A DNA stretch of 64,000 nt from Lachnospiraceae bacterium (GCA_017441265.1 JAFRYE010000051.1:48731-112730), one strand, 5' to 3'; shown: positions 43,559 through 53,822, counted from the stretch's first letter. Numbers and translations are program-made. The notes: generated by a model not told the origin, from the letters alone.

Positions 43559-45571
43559 ATGGCAAGATCATTGGAACAACTGCAGCAGCAGTACAACAGC
43601 ATAGCTAAGAAAAATGCCTTCAAACAGCGTCCGCAGGGCGGCCCCAGAGGGCGCGGCATGATGGGCGGAAAGCCGAAGAGCGCCAAGAAGACGATCGCCC
43701 GTCTTCTCACATACATGAAGGGTTTCCGGCTTCGTTTCGGACTCGTAATCGCGTGCATGATCATCACGACCGTGACGAGTTTGTTCGGCGGGTATCTGTT
43801 AGCGCCGGTTATCAACAAGATTGCAAGCTCGATCCCGCAGGCGAAGATCGAGCGGATCCGGGCTCAGATGAGTGCGGAAGAGCTCGAAGCAGCAGCCGAA
43901 GCTGCTGCGGAAGCCCCCAAAGAGTCTGTCTTCGAGAAATTAACGGACGGCTGGATCTCTGATTTCGCGGAGAAGGTCTTCCCAGGCGACACCAAGGTCA
44001 TGACATACGTGCTGGCCGCGATGATCCTCCTCGGGATCATTTACTGCATCGGCGTCGTCACGACGTACGTGCAGGCGAGGTTGATGTTGTCGATCTCGCA
44101 GGGAATGATCGAGAGGATCCGAAACGCTTTGTTCGAAAAACTGCAGCGGCTTCCGGTCCGGTATTTCGACTCGCATCAGACCGGTGAGATCATGTCCCGC
44201 TTCACGAACGATATCGACAACATCGACGTCATGATCAACAACTCACTGACGCAGCTCATCTCGGGAAGCATCACTCTCGTTGGAACGTTCATTTTCATGA
44301 TCACGACGAGCTGGATTTTGACGATCATCACGGTAGTGTTCATTCCGCTGTTCTTGTTCGGCGGCTTTACGATCGGCAAGCTGAGCCGCAAATACTACGC
44401 GGCGCAGCAGAGCGCGCTCGGCGCAGTGAACGGCTACATCGAGGAGACGGTCACCGGTCAGAAGGTTATCAAGGTGTTCAACCATGAGGCCTGCTGCGTG
44501 GAAGAGTTCTCCGCGCTCAATGACGACATGCGCGACAAGCAGTTCAAAGCGCAGTTCTGGGGCGGCGTGACCGGACCGATCATGGGCAACACTTCGCAGA
44601 TATCGTACGCCGTGACGGTCGGTATCGGCGGTATCCTGATCATTTTCAAAAAGCTCACCTACGGCGGACTTTCCGTGTTTGCAAACTACTCGCGCCAGTT
44701 CGCGATGCCGATCAACATGCTCGCGCAGCAGATGGCCACGATGTTCTCGGCTCTTGCCGGAGCGGAGCGCGTCTTCGAGGTGATGGACGAAGTTCCGGAG
44801 GCTCCCGATGCGGCGGACGCAAACCCGATGCCCGATATGAAGGGCCACGTCATCATGGAGCATGTGACCTTCGGTTACAACCCGGACAAGATGGTCCTCA
44901 AGGACATCAACCTCTATGCAAAACCCGGTCAGAAGATTGCCTTCGTCGGTTCCACCGGCGCGGGCAAGACGACGATCACGAACCTGCTGAATCGGTTCTA
45001 CGACATTGACGAAGGTACGATAACGATCGACGGCGTGAACGTGAAGGACATCAAGCGCGACGTCCTCCGCAAAAACATCGCAATGGTGCTTCAGGACACG
45101 CACCTCTTCTCCGGGACCGTCATGGAAAATATCCGTTACGGCCGGCTGGACGCCACCGACGACGAGGTCATCGCGGCTGCCAAGACCGCGTCGGCGCACA
45201 GCTTTATCATGCGTCTGTCGGACGGCTACAACACGAAGCTGGAAGGCGACGGCGCGAATCTCTCGCAGGGTCAGCGACAGCTGCTCAACATCGCGAGAGC
45301 GGCACTTTCCAAGGCGCCGATCCTCGTCCTCGACGAGGCGACGAGCTCGGTCGATACCAGAACCGAGCGCCATATCGAGCACGGTATGGACCGCCTGATG
45401 AAAGACCGCACGACCTTTGTCATCGCGCATCGTCTCTCGACGGTCCGCAACGCCAACGCCATCATGGTGCTTGAGCACGGTGAGATCATCGAGCGCGGCG
45501 ATCATGACGACCTTCTGGAGCAGAAAGGCCGGTACTACGAGCTTTACACCGGAGCGAAGGAACTGGATTGA
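43559..45571 (+). CDS. ABC exporter half-transporter with canonical ATP site
   Basis: A 670-residue partner of the preceding half-transporter. A Lys/Arg/Gln-rich N-terminal extension (about 1-50) precedes the six-helix membrane domain (about 55-385), which has an inserted acidic, alanine-rich loop (about 98-125) between helices 1 and 2. The ATPase domain has Walker A GSTGAGKTT, signature LSQGQRQLLNIARAAL, LVLDEATSSVD with the catalytic Glu and the His switch in VIAHRLSTV. Start at 43559 after AGGGGG. A terminator ends the operon. Confidence 0.96.
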   Translation: MARSLEQLQQQYNSIAKKNAFKQRPQGGPRGRGMMGGKPKSAKKTIARLLTYMKGFRLRFGLVIACMIITTVTSLFGGYLLAPVINKIASSIPQAKIERIRAQMSAEELEAAAEAAAEAPKESVFEKLTDGWISDFAEKVFPGDTKVMTYVLAAMILLGIIYCIGVVTTYVQARLMLSISQGMIERIRNALFEKLQRLPVRYFDSHQTGEIMSRFTNDIDNIDVMINNSLTQLISGSITLVGTFIFMITTSWILTIITVVFIPLFLFGGFTIGKLSRKYYAAQQSALGAVNGYIEETVTGQKVIKVFNHEACCVEEFSALNDDMRDKQFKAQFWGGVTGPIMGNTSQISYAVTVGIGGILIIFKKLTYGGLSVFANYSRQFAMPINMLAQQMATMFSALAGAERVFEVMDEVPEAPDAADANPMPDMKGHVIMEHVTFGYNPDKMVLKDINLYAKPGQKIAFVGSTGAGKTTITNLLNRFYDIDEGTITIDGVNVKDIKRDVLRKNIAMVLQDTHLFSGTVMENIRYGRLDATDDEVIAAAKTASAHSFIMRLSDGYNTKLEGDGANLSQGQRQLLNIARAALSKAPILVLDEATSSVDTRTERHIEHGMDRLMKDRTTFVIAHRLSTVRNANAIMVLEHGEIIERGDHDDLLEQKGRYYELYTGAKELD

Positions 45572-45595
45572 CGATCCGGACAGAAAAAAATGACA

Positions 45596-45627
45596 ACGGA
45601 GGGAAGTTTCGGCTGCCCTCCGTTTTT
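45596..45627 (+). terminator. Terminator of the marR-ABC operon
   Basis: ACGGAGGG/CCCTCCGT stem followed by TTTTT. Confidence 0.88.
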
Positions 45628-45659
45628 CGTTTTGATACGTCCGGACGGTGAGCGCGCGT

Positions 45660-45709
45660 AAAAACTGTCCAAAGTGAGAGTGGTTATTTTCCGCGCGTGA
45701 TGCTATACT
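45660..45709 (+). promoter_or_regulatory. Promoter with conserved ACTGT-N8-AGAGT element (copy 1)
   Basis: The element ACTGT-CCAAAGTG-AGAGT starts at 45664; TATACT starts at 45704, exactly 40 bases later. The -35 region reads TGGTTA, far from consensus. The same element and distance occur before the genes at 55061 and 57803. Confidence 0.7.
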
Positions 45710-45779
45710 TGACTCCGAAGTGCGAGTTGACGCAAAGAGTTGAGAAGTGAGTCAATCGGAATAGGAAAGGGGTATTTGC

Positions 45780-48353
45780 ATGAGAAAGAGACAAAGATTA
45801 CTTGCGATGTTGTTTGCAATTCTGCTGATCGCCACGTCGGTCATCCCGATGCGAACGCAAAAGGCGTCCGCAAAGCCCGGGGAGAACTACAATCCGGGCG
45901 ATTTCGTGACTTTCGGTTCATATCCGCAGACTCAGGTTACGGATGCGGCGCTTATCGCGAAACTGAAGAGCGAGGTCAGCGGCAAGACGTTTACGGGATA
46001 TCCGTATACGTCGCAAAATACAGCATTTGACTATCAATACGGACAGACGCGCATGGTTCGCAATACGAATATGATGTCCTATTGCGACTTTAATTACAAC
46101 GGGAAAAAGTACCGCGCGGTTAAGATCACAAAGTTCAGACCGGCGTACAGTTGGGGAGCGCCCGGGGCAAACTCCCGCCAGAGTTTAGCCGGATTCTCCG
46201 AGGGCAGCACATATTTCTTCGAGTGGAAGCCGATCGATTGGATCGTGCTGGATCCGGACGAAGGATTCCTTCTGTCGTACAGAAGCTTGGATGCGCAGGC
46301 GTTTTGCGAATGGTTCCTCTATGGCACTTACGGTTGGGAGATGTCATCTAAGGACACGAGCAAACCGGCATATGACTATTTTTATGCGACGATCCGCGAT
46401 TGGCTGACAAAACCCGCGGATGTCCGCAGCCCTTACAACAATTATAACTTCTTGGATACGGCGTTTACCGCCGAGGAATTACAGGCGATCAAGAACACGA
46501 CGCTCAAGAGTGATTATGACAATTGCACTTTTCCGAACAAGGTTTTCCTGCTTTCGGAGGATGAGTTTACGCAATACAAATCCGTCATCGGAGTTGTACC
46601 GAATTTCGACCTGGCGACGGCGTATTCGCTTTCCCAGGGAACCGGAAAAGCAAATTACTGGACGCTTCGGTCCAAAGCCACGAAAGAACCCCGGATTCTT
46701 GTCTGTCACGGATCCAATACTACGGATTCTGATTCTGATTTCGCCTCCCTCAATTCCTGCCTGAGCGGAATCCGCCCTGCCGTGAAAGTCGATCTTACGA
46801 GCAGTGTCGTTGCCAAGAAAAAACTAGCTCCGGAATTTTCGATGATCACCGGAGGCAACGAGCTTTTCCGCAATACGGTGAGCGGAAAACCCAAGGTGTC
46901 CTGGCAGCAGGCGGAGGGGGCAACCCGGTATCAGGTGCTGTATTACGATGTTACGAGCGGAAGCGCGCCTTCCGATCGCAGCAGCTGGAAAGAGTGCAAA
47001 AACGGAAGCATCAATGCAGGGGCGACGCTTGAGTACATTCATACCGACGCCCAGATCAATCATTCCTACGTGTATGCCGTGCGGGCGTACGGGAGCTCGT
47101 GGACCGGCGATTCGACCAATTATCTGAGTCGGGATTGCAAGCTTGAGATGCCGGATGTCACCAAATATACGATCAATCGCGATTATACTGCTGATGTTGC
47201 ATGGAAACCCGTGAGCGGGGCATCTGCTTACACCTGCGAAGTTTCCTACGGCAGCAGCTGGACAAAGATTGCCAATCCCTCTGCGAATACCACAACTACA
47301 CTGTATACCGCCAAGGTCGACGGGCAGTGGATGAGCCCGGGAGATTCGTTGCAGATCCGCGTTATTGCCAAGTCGGGCGTGAATTCCAAATATGACTCGA
47401 TCCCGACGTATTCTTCGAAGACGGTTCCGAACCCCTGCTGGCTAGTGTTCGACCTTGACGGAGGGGAAGGCAATACTCCTACGATGTTGGGGTTCGCAGG
47501 CGATACATTTACGATCCCGTCGTTCAGCGCCAAGGATGCACCGAAGAGAAGGGGATACTATTTCCTCGGCTGGTCAGGCAATCCCGGGGCTACGGAAGCC
47601 GTGGTAAAGAGCGGCGACACCGTTGGCCCGGTGGAATACCGCGCGGTTCTGTACGCTGTATGGAAGATCCGCAATTACACGATCACGTACAATCTTGACG
47701 GCGGCACGAACAATTCGGCCAATCCGTCCAAATATACGGTGGAGAGCCCGGCAATCTACCTTAAGCCCGCGACAAAAGCGGGATACCGCTTCGACGGCTG
47801 GTACACCGACGCGGCGAAGACGAAGAAATCCAGCGGCATCGCCCCGGATTCCATCGGTGACCGCACATTTTACGCGAAATTCACGAAGATGGCGGATGTG
47901 AAGTTTTCGTTCAGCCGCAACGGCGGAACCGGCAACGCACCGACGGCACAGACTGTCAAATACGGCACGACCGTGACGATCCCGAAGATTTACCCGACAC
48001 GTGAAGGTTACTATTATTTGGGGTGGTCAACGAACAAGAATGCGACGGCCGCGCAATACAAGGGCGGCGATAAGATTACCGTTACGGAAAATACGGTGCT
48101 TCATGCAGTGTGGAAGCCCCGCACGAACACCATCACCTTCAACGCCAACGGCGGCAGCGGAACGCTTCCGGCAACCATCAAGGTTCTCTCCGGAAAGACC
48201 GCAACGATCGGCAGCTCGTCGATGAGTCGCAACGGTTACTGGTTCCTCGGCTGGTCGGCTTCGAAGACCGCGACGACGGCGACCTACAAGACCGGAAGCG
48301 AGATCGGAGTAACGAAGGACACCGTGCTGTATGCCGTTTGGAAGAAAAAGTAA
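45780..48353 (+). CDS. Secreted DUF6273/InlB-repeat protein, paralogue 1
   Basis: An 857-residue product. The signal peptide is residues 1-32. A DUF6273-like domain (about 38-345) begins GDFVTFGSYPQTQVTDAAL, has YCDFNYNGKKYRAVKI and WKPIDWIVLDP, and closes with WTLRSKA and GIRPAVKVDL, a pattern recalling C-type-lectin-like folds. One or two fibronectin-like domains follow (about 360-555). Four InlB-type repeats (GYYFLGW, YRFDGWYTDAA, GYYYLGW, GYWFLGW) end exactly in LYAVWKKK. Extracellular by inference; no sorting signal. It is followed after 37 bases, without terminator, by a related pseudogene. The start follows GAAAGGGG. Confidence 0.93.
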   Translation: MRKRQRLLAMLFAILLIATSVIPMRTQKASAKPGENYNPGDFVTFGSYPQTQVTDAALIAKLKSEVSGKTFTGYPYTSQNTAFDYQYGQTRMVRNTNMMSYCDFNYNGKKYRAVKITKFRPAYSWGAPGANSRQSLAGFSEGSTYFFEWKPIDWIVLDPDEGFLLSYRSLDAQAFCEWFLYGTYGWEMSSKDTSKPAYDYFYATIRDWLTKPADVRSPYNNYNFLDTAFTAEELQAIKNTTLKSDYDNCTFPNKVFLLSEDEFTQYKSVIGVVPNFDLATAYSLSQGTGKANYWTLRSKATKEPRILVCHGSNTTDSDSDFASLNSCLSGIRPAVKVDLTSSVVAKKKLAPEFSMITGGNELFRNTVSGKPKVSWQQAEGATRYQVLYYDVTSGSAPSDRSSWKECKNGSINAGATLEYIHTDAQINHSYVYAVRAYGSSWTGDSTNYLSRDCKLEMPDVTKYTINRDYTADVAWKPVSGASAYTCEVSYGSSWTKIANPSANTTTTLYTAKVDGQWMSPGDSLQIRVIAKSGVNSKYDSIPTYSSKTVPNPCWLVFDLDGGEGNTPTMLGFAGDTFTIPSFSAKDAPKRRGYYFLGWSGNPGATEAVVKSGDTVGPVEYRAVLYAVWKIRNYTITYNLDGGTNNSANPSKYTVESPAIYLKPATKAGYRFDGWYTDAAKTKKSSGIAPDSIGDRTFYAKFTKMADVKFSFSRNGGTGNAPTAQTVKYGTTVTIPKIYPTREGYYYLGWSTNKNATAAQYKGGDKITVTENTVLHAVWKPRTNTITFNANGGSGTLPATIKVLSGKTATIGSSSMSRNGYWFLGWSASKTATTATYKTGSEIGVTKDTVLYAVWKKK

Positions 48354-48390
48354 TACGGGATCCGATTCGGATTTCGGGAAATGAGGAAGC

Positions 48391-50978
48391 ATGAAAAAAC
48401 TGACAATCATTGTGGCGGCGATCTGCCTTATCTTCGGTACGGTGGTCTTGAACCGGGGGATGAACACGGCGGACGCCAAATCCGGTGAGCAACTTCAGGC
48501 AGGGGATATCATTCTCTACGGGGAATATCCGCAGACGCTGGTGACCGACGCGAAGCTACTGGCGATACTTGATGAGAAGATCACCGATGACGATCGCATG
48601 AAATGGAGCTCGATCCCGGTCTATCTGCTGGCGAGCAGCAACGATCCGGACGTGAACTCCACCCGGGCTTACGAGGATTATATCAAGACCAAAAAAGTGC
48701 AGTACGCCGGCAATGATTATCAGGCGGTTTATATCAATAAGAGCATTCCGCAGGATTGCAGAGCGAGCCGCGGTTCCGCAGGCGAAAGTTCACAGGGAAG
48801 CGGGTATCAGGTCGGAAAGACGTATTATTTTAAGATCGAACCGCTGGAATGGATCGTACTGAATCCGTCAACCGGACTTTGCGTGTCGCGCTACGGTATC
48901 GATGCAAAACCCTTCCGGGAAAATCTGAGCACGGATTCCCACACGGGAGCATTCTTAGGCGATGAGAACCAACTTCAGGATTATTTCCGTGCTTCCGTTC
49001 GGGGCTATCTGGCGGACGAGAACGTAAACGGAAACAGCAAACTGGTTTCGCAATTTGTGCGGAAAGCGTTCGCCTTCGGACGATGGGATGACGGTCTGGT
49101 TGCCAAGACATACACCGGCCTAGACGGGAAGAGCTACACGGACAAGGTCACTCTTATGACGGAATCCCAGTTCAATTCCTATATCGGAAACAAGACGCTC
49201 GGCCCGATGCTGGAAGAGGCGATCAACACCGACTATGCCTGTGCCATGGGCGCTGCGGAGAAGGAAAATGCCCATTGGTTCCTTCGGAGCGAGAGCGTGA
49301 AAACCTCCGGCGGACGTGTAACGTATGCGTACGGCGCTACGGCATCAAACAGCCAGTCCCCTTACAATACCATGGAGAAACGCGGATGTTCCATCCGCCC
49401 GGTGATCTACGTCAATGTGAAATCCGAGAACGTGATCAAGAAGAAGGATCTTCCGAGATTTTCCGTCTCCAAGACAACGGAGGAGCAGAAGGAAGGAAAA
49501 GAGCACCAGAATCCGGTGGTGTTCTGGAAACCGGTGGAAGGCGCAACCAGCTATACGCTGCTCAGACATGTTTCGGACAATACTCCCTATGATAAAACCC
49601 ATGCATCGTGGGAGGAGGTTACTGCTACGAACGTCGGATCGACGATCCGAGAGATTTATGAACTCAGTGATAGGAATGCGGAACCCAATGTATTGTATCA
49701 GTACGCGGTTCGCGCGACGACGCCGTGGGGAAGGATCGAATCCGACGATTACGTTCTGATCCGCGGACGTTACGAAAAACCGGTGGTGACCGACAGCTAT
49801 GACATGGAGAAAGGGGAGATCGTACTTCGCTGGAAGGCGATTCCCGGAGTCAGGTTCTACGAGGTTTACCGCAGGGATATATACGGCAAATTCAACCCGT
49901 ATGCAAGCATTTACGTAAACGGCAGCACGAAGGAGGATTGGGAGTACCGCTTCCCGGTGGAGTCGGTTCCGAAAGAGTACATGTTCCGGGTCGGATCCTG
50001 CGGCTTAAGTCTTGATGATAACGCGAATTCCGTAATTTCCGCCGGGGAATTGACAAATCAATACTTCGTGGAGACGATCGATCAGAAATTCGATACACTC
50101 GGCGGTGTTCCGGAAAAAGATTTTCCTATTTTATCGACAGACAACGCGGCGGCACGGTTCCGAAGTTGACGGTTACCCGGCGCGGATACTATTTCCTCGG
50201 CTGGAGCCATGATAAATTTGCGACTTCGGCGGATTTCAAGAGCGGCTCCGCATTTACCTACACGGGGCAGGACTTCTACGCCGTATGGCAGACACGTAAC
50301 TACAAGATCACGTATAACCTCGACGGCGGAAAGAACAATTCGGCCAACCCGTCCAAGTATACGGTGGAAAGCTCGGCAATCTATCTTAAGCCTGCGACGA
50401 AAGCCGGCTATCGCTTCGACGGCTGGTACACCGACGCGGCGATGACGAAGAAATCCAGCGGCATTGCTCCGGATTCCATCGGCGATCGGACATTTTACGC
50501 AAAATTCACCAAGATGGCGGACGTGAAGCTGTCCTTCAGCCGCAACGGCGGTTCCGGCAACGCGCCGGCTGCGCAGACCGTCAAATACGGCACCGTAGTG
50601 ACCATTCCTTCGATTTTCCCGACAAGGGAAGGCTATTACTACCTCGGCTGGTCGAAGGATAAGAACGCGACCGAGGGACAGTACAAAGCCGGCGACAAGA
50701 TCACGATGACGGAGAACACGGTGCTGCATGCCGTGTGGAAACCCCGCACCAACACGATCACATTTGACGCAAACGGCGGCAGCGGAACGCTTCCGGCAAC
50801 GATCAAGGTGCTGACGGGCAAGACCGCTGTTATCGGAAGCTAGTCGATGAGCCGCAGCGGTTACTGGTTCCTCGGCTGGTCGACATCAAGCACTGCGACG
50901 ACGGGGACCTACAAGACCGGCAGCGAGATCAGTGTTTCCAAGGATACGGTATTGTATGCGGTTTGGAAGAAGAAATGA
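48391..50978 (+). pseudogene. DUF6273/InlB-repeat protein, paralogue 2, with a frameshift and a nonsense codon
   Basis: The first frame (48391-50169) encodes a signal peptide, DUF6273 domain (GDIILYGEYPQTLVTDAKLL, FLRSESVK, CSIRPVIYVNV) and fibronectin-like part, and breaks inside the first repeat. FDTLGGVPEKDFPILSTDN continues in another frame as GGTVPKLTVTRRGYYFLGW, so one base is missing near 50145-50152 in a GCGGCGGC run. The second frame then meets TAG at 50841-50843, where the paralogues have TCG (Ser) in IGSSSMSR, and continues cleanly to 50978 in LYAVWKKK. Two independent lesions make true inactivation more likely than a sequencing error. There is no promoter of its own, so it is read from paralogue 1. 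Confidence 0.9.
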
Positions 50979-51026
50979 GAATGATTTTTCGAATCGACAG
51001 CATTTCTAAAGAATCGCGAAAGTGCA

Positions 51027-51055
51027 TTGACACTTCCGGTTTGTTGTGGTAAGAT
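51027..51055 (+). promoter_or_regulatory. Promoter of the PspC-domain gene
   Basis: TTGACA and TAAGAT with a 17-base spacer. Confidence 0.7.
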
Positions 51056-51143
51056 TGGCAGTAAGTAAACATTATTTACCACAACGGCGTGCAGAACTGC
51101 GACTGTGGGGCGCGGAGCACGCGATGATTAAGGAGGCAGTGAT

Positions 51144-51788
51144 ATGCAAAAGAAATTGTATCGCAGCAGAACGGATTCGGTTTTTGCCGGGGTTTGCGGC
51201 GGCATCGCAAAATACTTCAACGTTGACGCGACGCTTGTTCGTGTGATCACGGTCGTTCTGTTCCTTGCAGGAAGCGTAGGCTTTTGGGTTTACGTCATTT
51301 TAGGCCTTGTAATCCCGAAGGAGCCGTATGCCGGCTTTATGGATCAGTATAACAATAACGGAATCGATCCGAATGGTTATGTTGATCGAAACATGGGCGG
51401 ATACTACGGTGATCCGAACGCGAACTACGGCGGAATGCCGTACAACAACGGTTATCCGAACGGCGGCTATCCGAACAACGGTTACCAGAACAACGGCTAT
51501 CCGAACGGCGGCTATCCCAACAACGGCTACCAGAACAATGGCTACCCGAACAACGGTTTCTACAACGGAGCTCCGAACGGAATTCCGAACGGAAATCCCA
51601 ACGGTTATCCGAATGCGAACTACGGCGGTATGCCGTACCAGGGCAACGGGAACAGTTTTGATCCGAACTATCCGAACAACTGTTATGCACCGTATCAAAA
51701 CAACGGTTATCCGAACATCGACCCGCAGGCGCCTCAGGGAAATGTTCCCGTGAACGAGGATCCTTCGGCGAACACGCCGAACGAATGA
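51144..51788 (+). CDS. PspC-domain membrane protein with Asn/Gly/Tyr/Pro repeat tail
   Basis: A 214-residue product after AAGGAGG. Residues 1-60 are a PspC domain: KLYRSRTDSVFAGVCGG, IAKYFNVDATLVRV and a single helix (VITVVLFLAGSVGFWVYVILGLV). PspC proteins sense or regulate membrane stress. The remaining 150 residues are low-complexity, built from NNGYPNGGYPNNGYQ units, strongly hydrophilic and probably disordered. Which side of the membrane the tail occupies is not clear. Gene and tail have no relation to the flanking genes. Confidence 0.92.
   Translation: MQKKLYRSRTDSVFAGVCGGIAKYFNVDATLVRVITVVLFLAGSVGFWVYVILGLVIPKEPYAGFMDQYNNNGIDPNGYVDRNMGGYYGDPNANYGGMPYNNGYPNGGYPNNGYQNNGYPNGGYPNNGYQNNGYPNNGFYNGAPNGIPNGNPNGYPNANYGGMPYQGNGNSFDPNYPNNCYAPYQNNGYPNIDPQAPQGNVPVNEDPSANTPNE
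51444..51559 (+). repeat. 45-base coding tandem repeat in the PspC gene
   Basis: Two units (51444-51488, 51489-51533) and a partial third encode NNGYPNGGYPNNGYQ. Copies differ only at synonymous third positions. Confidence 0.9.
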
Positions 51789-51827
51789 TCCGCGGCGCCG
51801 GATGTTTCGAACCATAAGAAAATTTGC

Positions 51828-51857
51828 AGCGGAGGACTTCAAAGGTCCTCCGCTTTT
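51828..51857 (+). terminator. Terminator after the PspC gene
   Basis: AGCGGAGGAC/GTCCTCCGCT stem with loop TTCAAAG, then TTTT. Confidence 0.88.
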
Positions 51858-51859
51858 CG

Positions 51860-51889
51860 TTTACAAGAGGGCGACTGCAATGGTATACT
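51860..51889 (+). promoter_or_regulatory. Promoter of the TPR-DUF4037-Mrr operon
   Basis: TTTACA and TATACT with an 18-base spacer. Transcription would start close to the first direct repeat. Confidence 0.55.
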
Positions 51890-51894
51890 GAGGG

Positions 51895-52043
51895 AAATGC
51901 CGGAGGCATTTCCCTCAGGTCGCCGACGGATCGCAGAACCGCGCAGAGGAAGCTTGCTGCGCAAGCGCGCGGTTCGCGGCGGTGAGCGCGAGACGCTCAC
52001 CGATTCAAAATGCCGGAGGCATTTCCCTCAGGTCGCCGACGGA
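51895..52043. repeat. Pair of identical 36-base direct repeats flanking a palindromic insert
   Basis: Copies at 51895-51930 and 52008-52043 are identical. Each contains ATGCC-GGA-GGCAT followed by TTCCCTCAGGTCGCC. The first is extended into a ten-pair hairpin (51892-51914). The 77 bases between them hold GCAGAACCGCGC/GCGCGGTTCGC and GGTGAGCG-CGAGA-CGCTCACC hairpins. The element lies in the untranslated leader, ending 15 bases before the start codon of the TPR gene. Confidence 0.9.
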
Positions 52044-52057
52044 GAAAGGACGGTGCG

Positions 52058-52801
52058 ATGATACCGATAGCGCGTGTGATGGAACGGTTGAACCGTTGCT
52101 ACGAAGTGAATGATTCCGCGGAAGCAAAGCGGCTTTTGCAGTATTGGTACGGCGAGGCGAAGGCGTCCGGCGACGACCGCGGAAGGCTTTCGCTGGTGAA
52201 CGAGATGATGGGCCTTTTTCGGAAAATGGGAGATGGCGAGAGGGCGATCGCCTGCGCGGACGAGGCACAGCAATTGATCGGGAAAGAAGACCTCGGCGCG
52301 TCGGTGTCGACAGCCGTGATCCTGGTGAACTGCGGGACGGTGTACACGGCGTTCGGACGCGCGAAGGAGGCGCTGGTCATTTTCCGAAGAGCGGAGAGCA
52401 TGCTGACGGAGAGCAGTGAGAAGGCCGACGCCGAGCGAGGCAGTCTGTACAACAACATGGCGGCCGGACTGGCTGCCGCGGGCGAGTATGAAGCGTCGGA
52501 GGAGTACTACGGCAAGGCGCTTGCGGTGATGCGGACGATCCCGGGTTCGGAGCCGGAGCTGGCGGTGACGAAACTGAATCTGGCGAATCTGCTGGAGGCG
52601 GCGCACGGGATGGCGGAGGCTTGCGAGCGCATCGAGGAGTGCGTCTCGGAGGCGCATGATCTGCTGGAGACGGCGGGGCTTCCGCGCGACGGGCATTTGG
52701 CGTTTGTGTGCGAAAAATGCGCCCCGGTGTTTGAGTACTACGGCTGGTTTGCGTATGCGGCGCAGCTGCGGCAGCGGGCGAAAGAGATCTACGGCGAGTG
52801 A
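52058..52801 (+). CDS. TPR-repeat protein
   Basis: A 247-residue helical protein from ATG 52058, chosen because GGAGAAAGG lies upstream; an in-frame ATG at 52010 lies in the direct repeat. About five tetratricopeptide-like helix pairs are visible, for example LVNCGTVYTAFGRAKEALVIFRRAE and LYNNMAAGLAAAGEYEASEEYYGKAL. TPR proteins mediate protein contacts. In many genomes TPR regions are found with DUF4037, here encoded by the next gene 24 bases downstream, so the pair probably forms a complex. Confidence 0.9.
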   Translation: MIPIARVMERLNRCYEVNDSAEAKRLLQYWYGEAKASGDDRGRLSLVNEMMGLFRKMGDGERAIACADEAQQLIGKEDLGASVSTAVILVNCGTVYTAFGRAKEALVIFRRAESMLTESSEKADAERGSLYNNMAAGLAAAGEYEASEEYYGKALAVMRTIPGSEPELAVTKLNLANLLEAAHGMAEACERIEECVSEAHDLLETAGLPRDGHLAFVCEKCAPVFEYYGWFAYAAQLRQRAKEIYGE

Positions 52802-52825
52802 GAGATGCGGTGAGTGAGGAAAATG

Positions 52826-53821
52826 ATGAGTGAGACAGGCAAGACGGTTTCCGCGGGCCATCTGCGGGGACTTGACATTGCGATAGCGTTTTGGGAAGAA
52901 TGCGGATTGCCCATGATGCGGGAGCAGTTTCCGGAGGTGCTGCCGCTTGTAGCGGTGGGACTGGTGGGACCGGGCTCGGAGAGATACGGCTACGACGATG
53001 AGGTGTCGAGAGACCATGATTTCGAGCATGGCTTTTGTATATATCTGCCGGACGAGGAGAGTGTGTCGAGGCGGACGGAGTTTCTGCTGACGCGCGCATA
53101 TGAGAAGTTGCCGAAGGAGTTTTGCGGACTGCGGAGGGCGTTGCTCAATCCGGCCGGAGGAAACCGGTACGGCGTGTTCCGAACGGCGGAAGTTTACCGC
53201 CGGATGACCGGCTTCGAGGGGACACCGGTCGGCTGGAGACCGTTTTTGGCGATCTCCGACGAAGCGCTCTGCGAAGCGACGAACGGAGCCGTATTTTACG
53301 ACGGGGCAGGCGAGTTCAGCGCGATCCGCGAGGCGTGGAGCAATCCGCCGGCGGATGTGCAGCGAAAGAAGCTGTGCGGCTATCTGATCCGGATGAGTCA
53401 GACAGGAGAGTATAATTTTCCGAGGTGTCTGCAGCGAGGTGACGCCGCGGCAGCGCAGCTGACGGCGACGGAGTTTGTCAAGGCTTCGGTGCAGGCGTTC
53501 GGATGGCTTCACAACCGGCCGTCCCCGTACTACAAATGGCTCCTCCGTTCCCTACGCGACTATCCGGATGCGGAATGCATCGAGCAGGGGCTGCGTGCTG
53601 TCCTGACGGGCGGAACGGCCGGCATCGGTGCCGCATCGGGAAGCGAAGCGGCGGAGGCGATCGCAAGGGTTTGCGCGGAGATGCTTCGGAAGGTGCGGGA
53701 GACCATGCCGGAATGCGCGGGAGCGGAGAATTTGCAGCAGGCGGCCATGGCGCTCAACGATAAAGTGGCGGACGGCGTGCTTCGGAGCATGAGTCCTCTG
53801 GCGGCTGTGAGCGGGAGTTAG
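52826..53821 (+). CDS. DUF4037-domain nucleotidyltransferase-like protein
   Basis: A 331-residue product. ATG 52826 is preferred for spacing from GTGAGG; ATG 52823 and GTG 52814 are in frame. The N-terminal region carries a nucleotidyltransferase signature: GLVGPGSERYGYDDEVSRDHDFEHGFCIYL, with GS at about 50-51 and a D-x-D pair at about 63-65. The remainder is helical and ends in an Ala-rich, TPR-like region. DUF4037 belongs to the polymerase beta-like nucleotidyltransferase superfamily; the substrate is unknown. It lies between the TPR gene and a membrane nuclease gene that starts two bases after its stop. Confidence 0.88.
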   Translation: MSETGKTVSAGHLRGLDIAIAFWEECGLPMMREQFPEVLPLVAVGLVGPGSERYGYDDEVSRDHDFEHGFCIYLPDEESVSRRTEFLLTRAYEKLPKEFCGLRRALLNPAGGNRYGVFRTAEVYRRMTGFEGTPVGWRPFLAISDEALCEATNGAVFYDGAGEFSAIREAWSNPPADVQRKKLCGYLIRMSQTGEYNFPRCLQRGDAAAAQLTATEFVKASVQAFGWLHNRPSPYYKWLLRSLRDYPDAECIEQGLRAVLTGGTAGIGAASGSEAAEAIARVCAEMLRKVRETMPECAGAENLQQAAMALNDKVADGVLRSMSPLAAVSGS

Positions 53822-53822
53822 A

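Noticed and set aside
51444..51559. Possible CRISPR or mobile repeat in the Asn/Gly-rich region.
   Set aside because: The repeats are in frame within the PspC gene and vary only at synonymous positions, so they are coding repeats.
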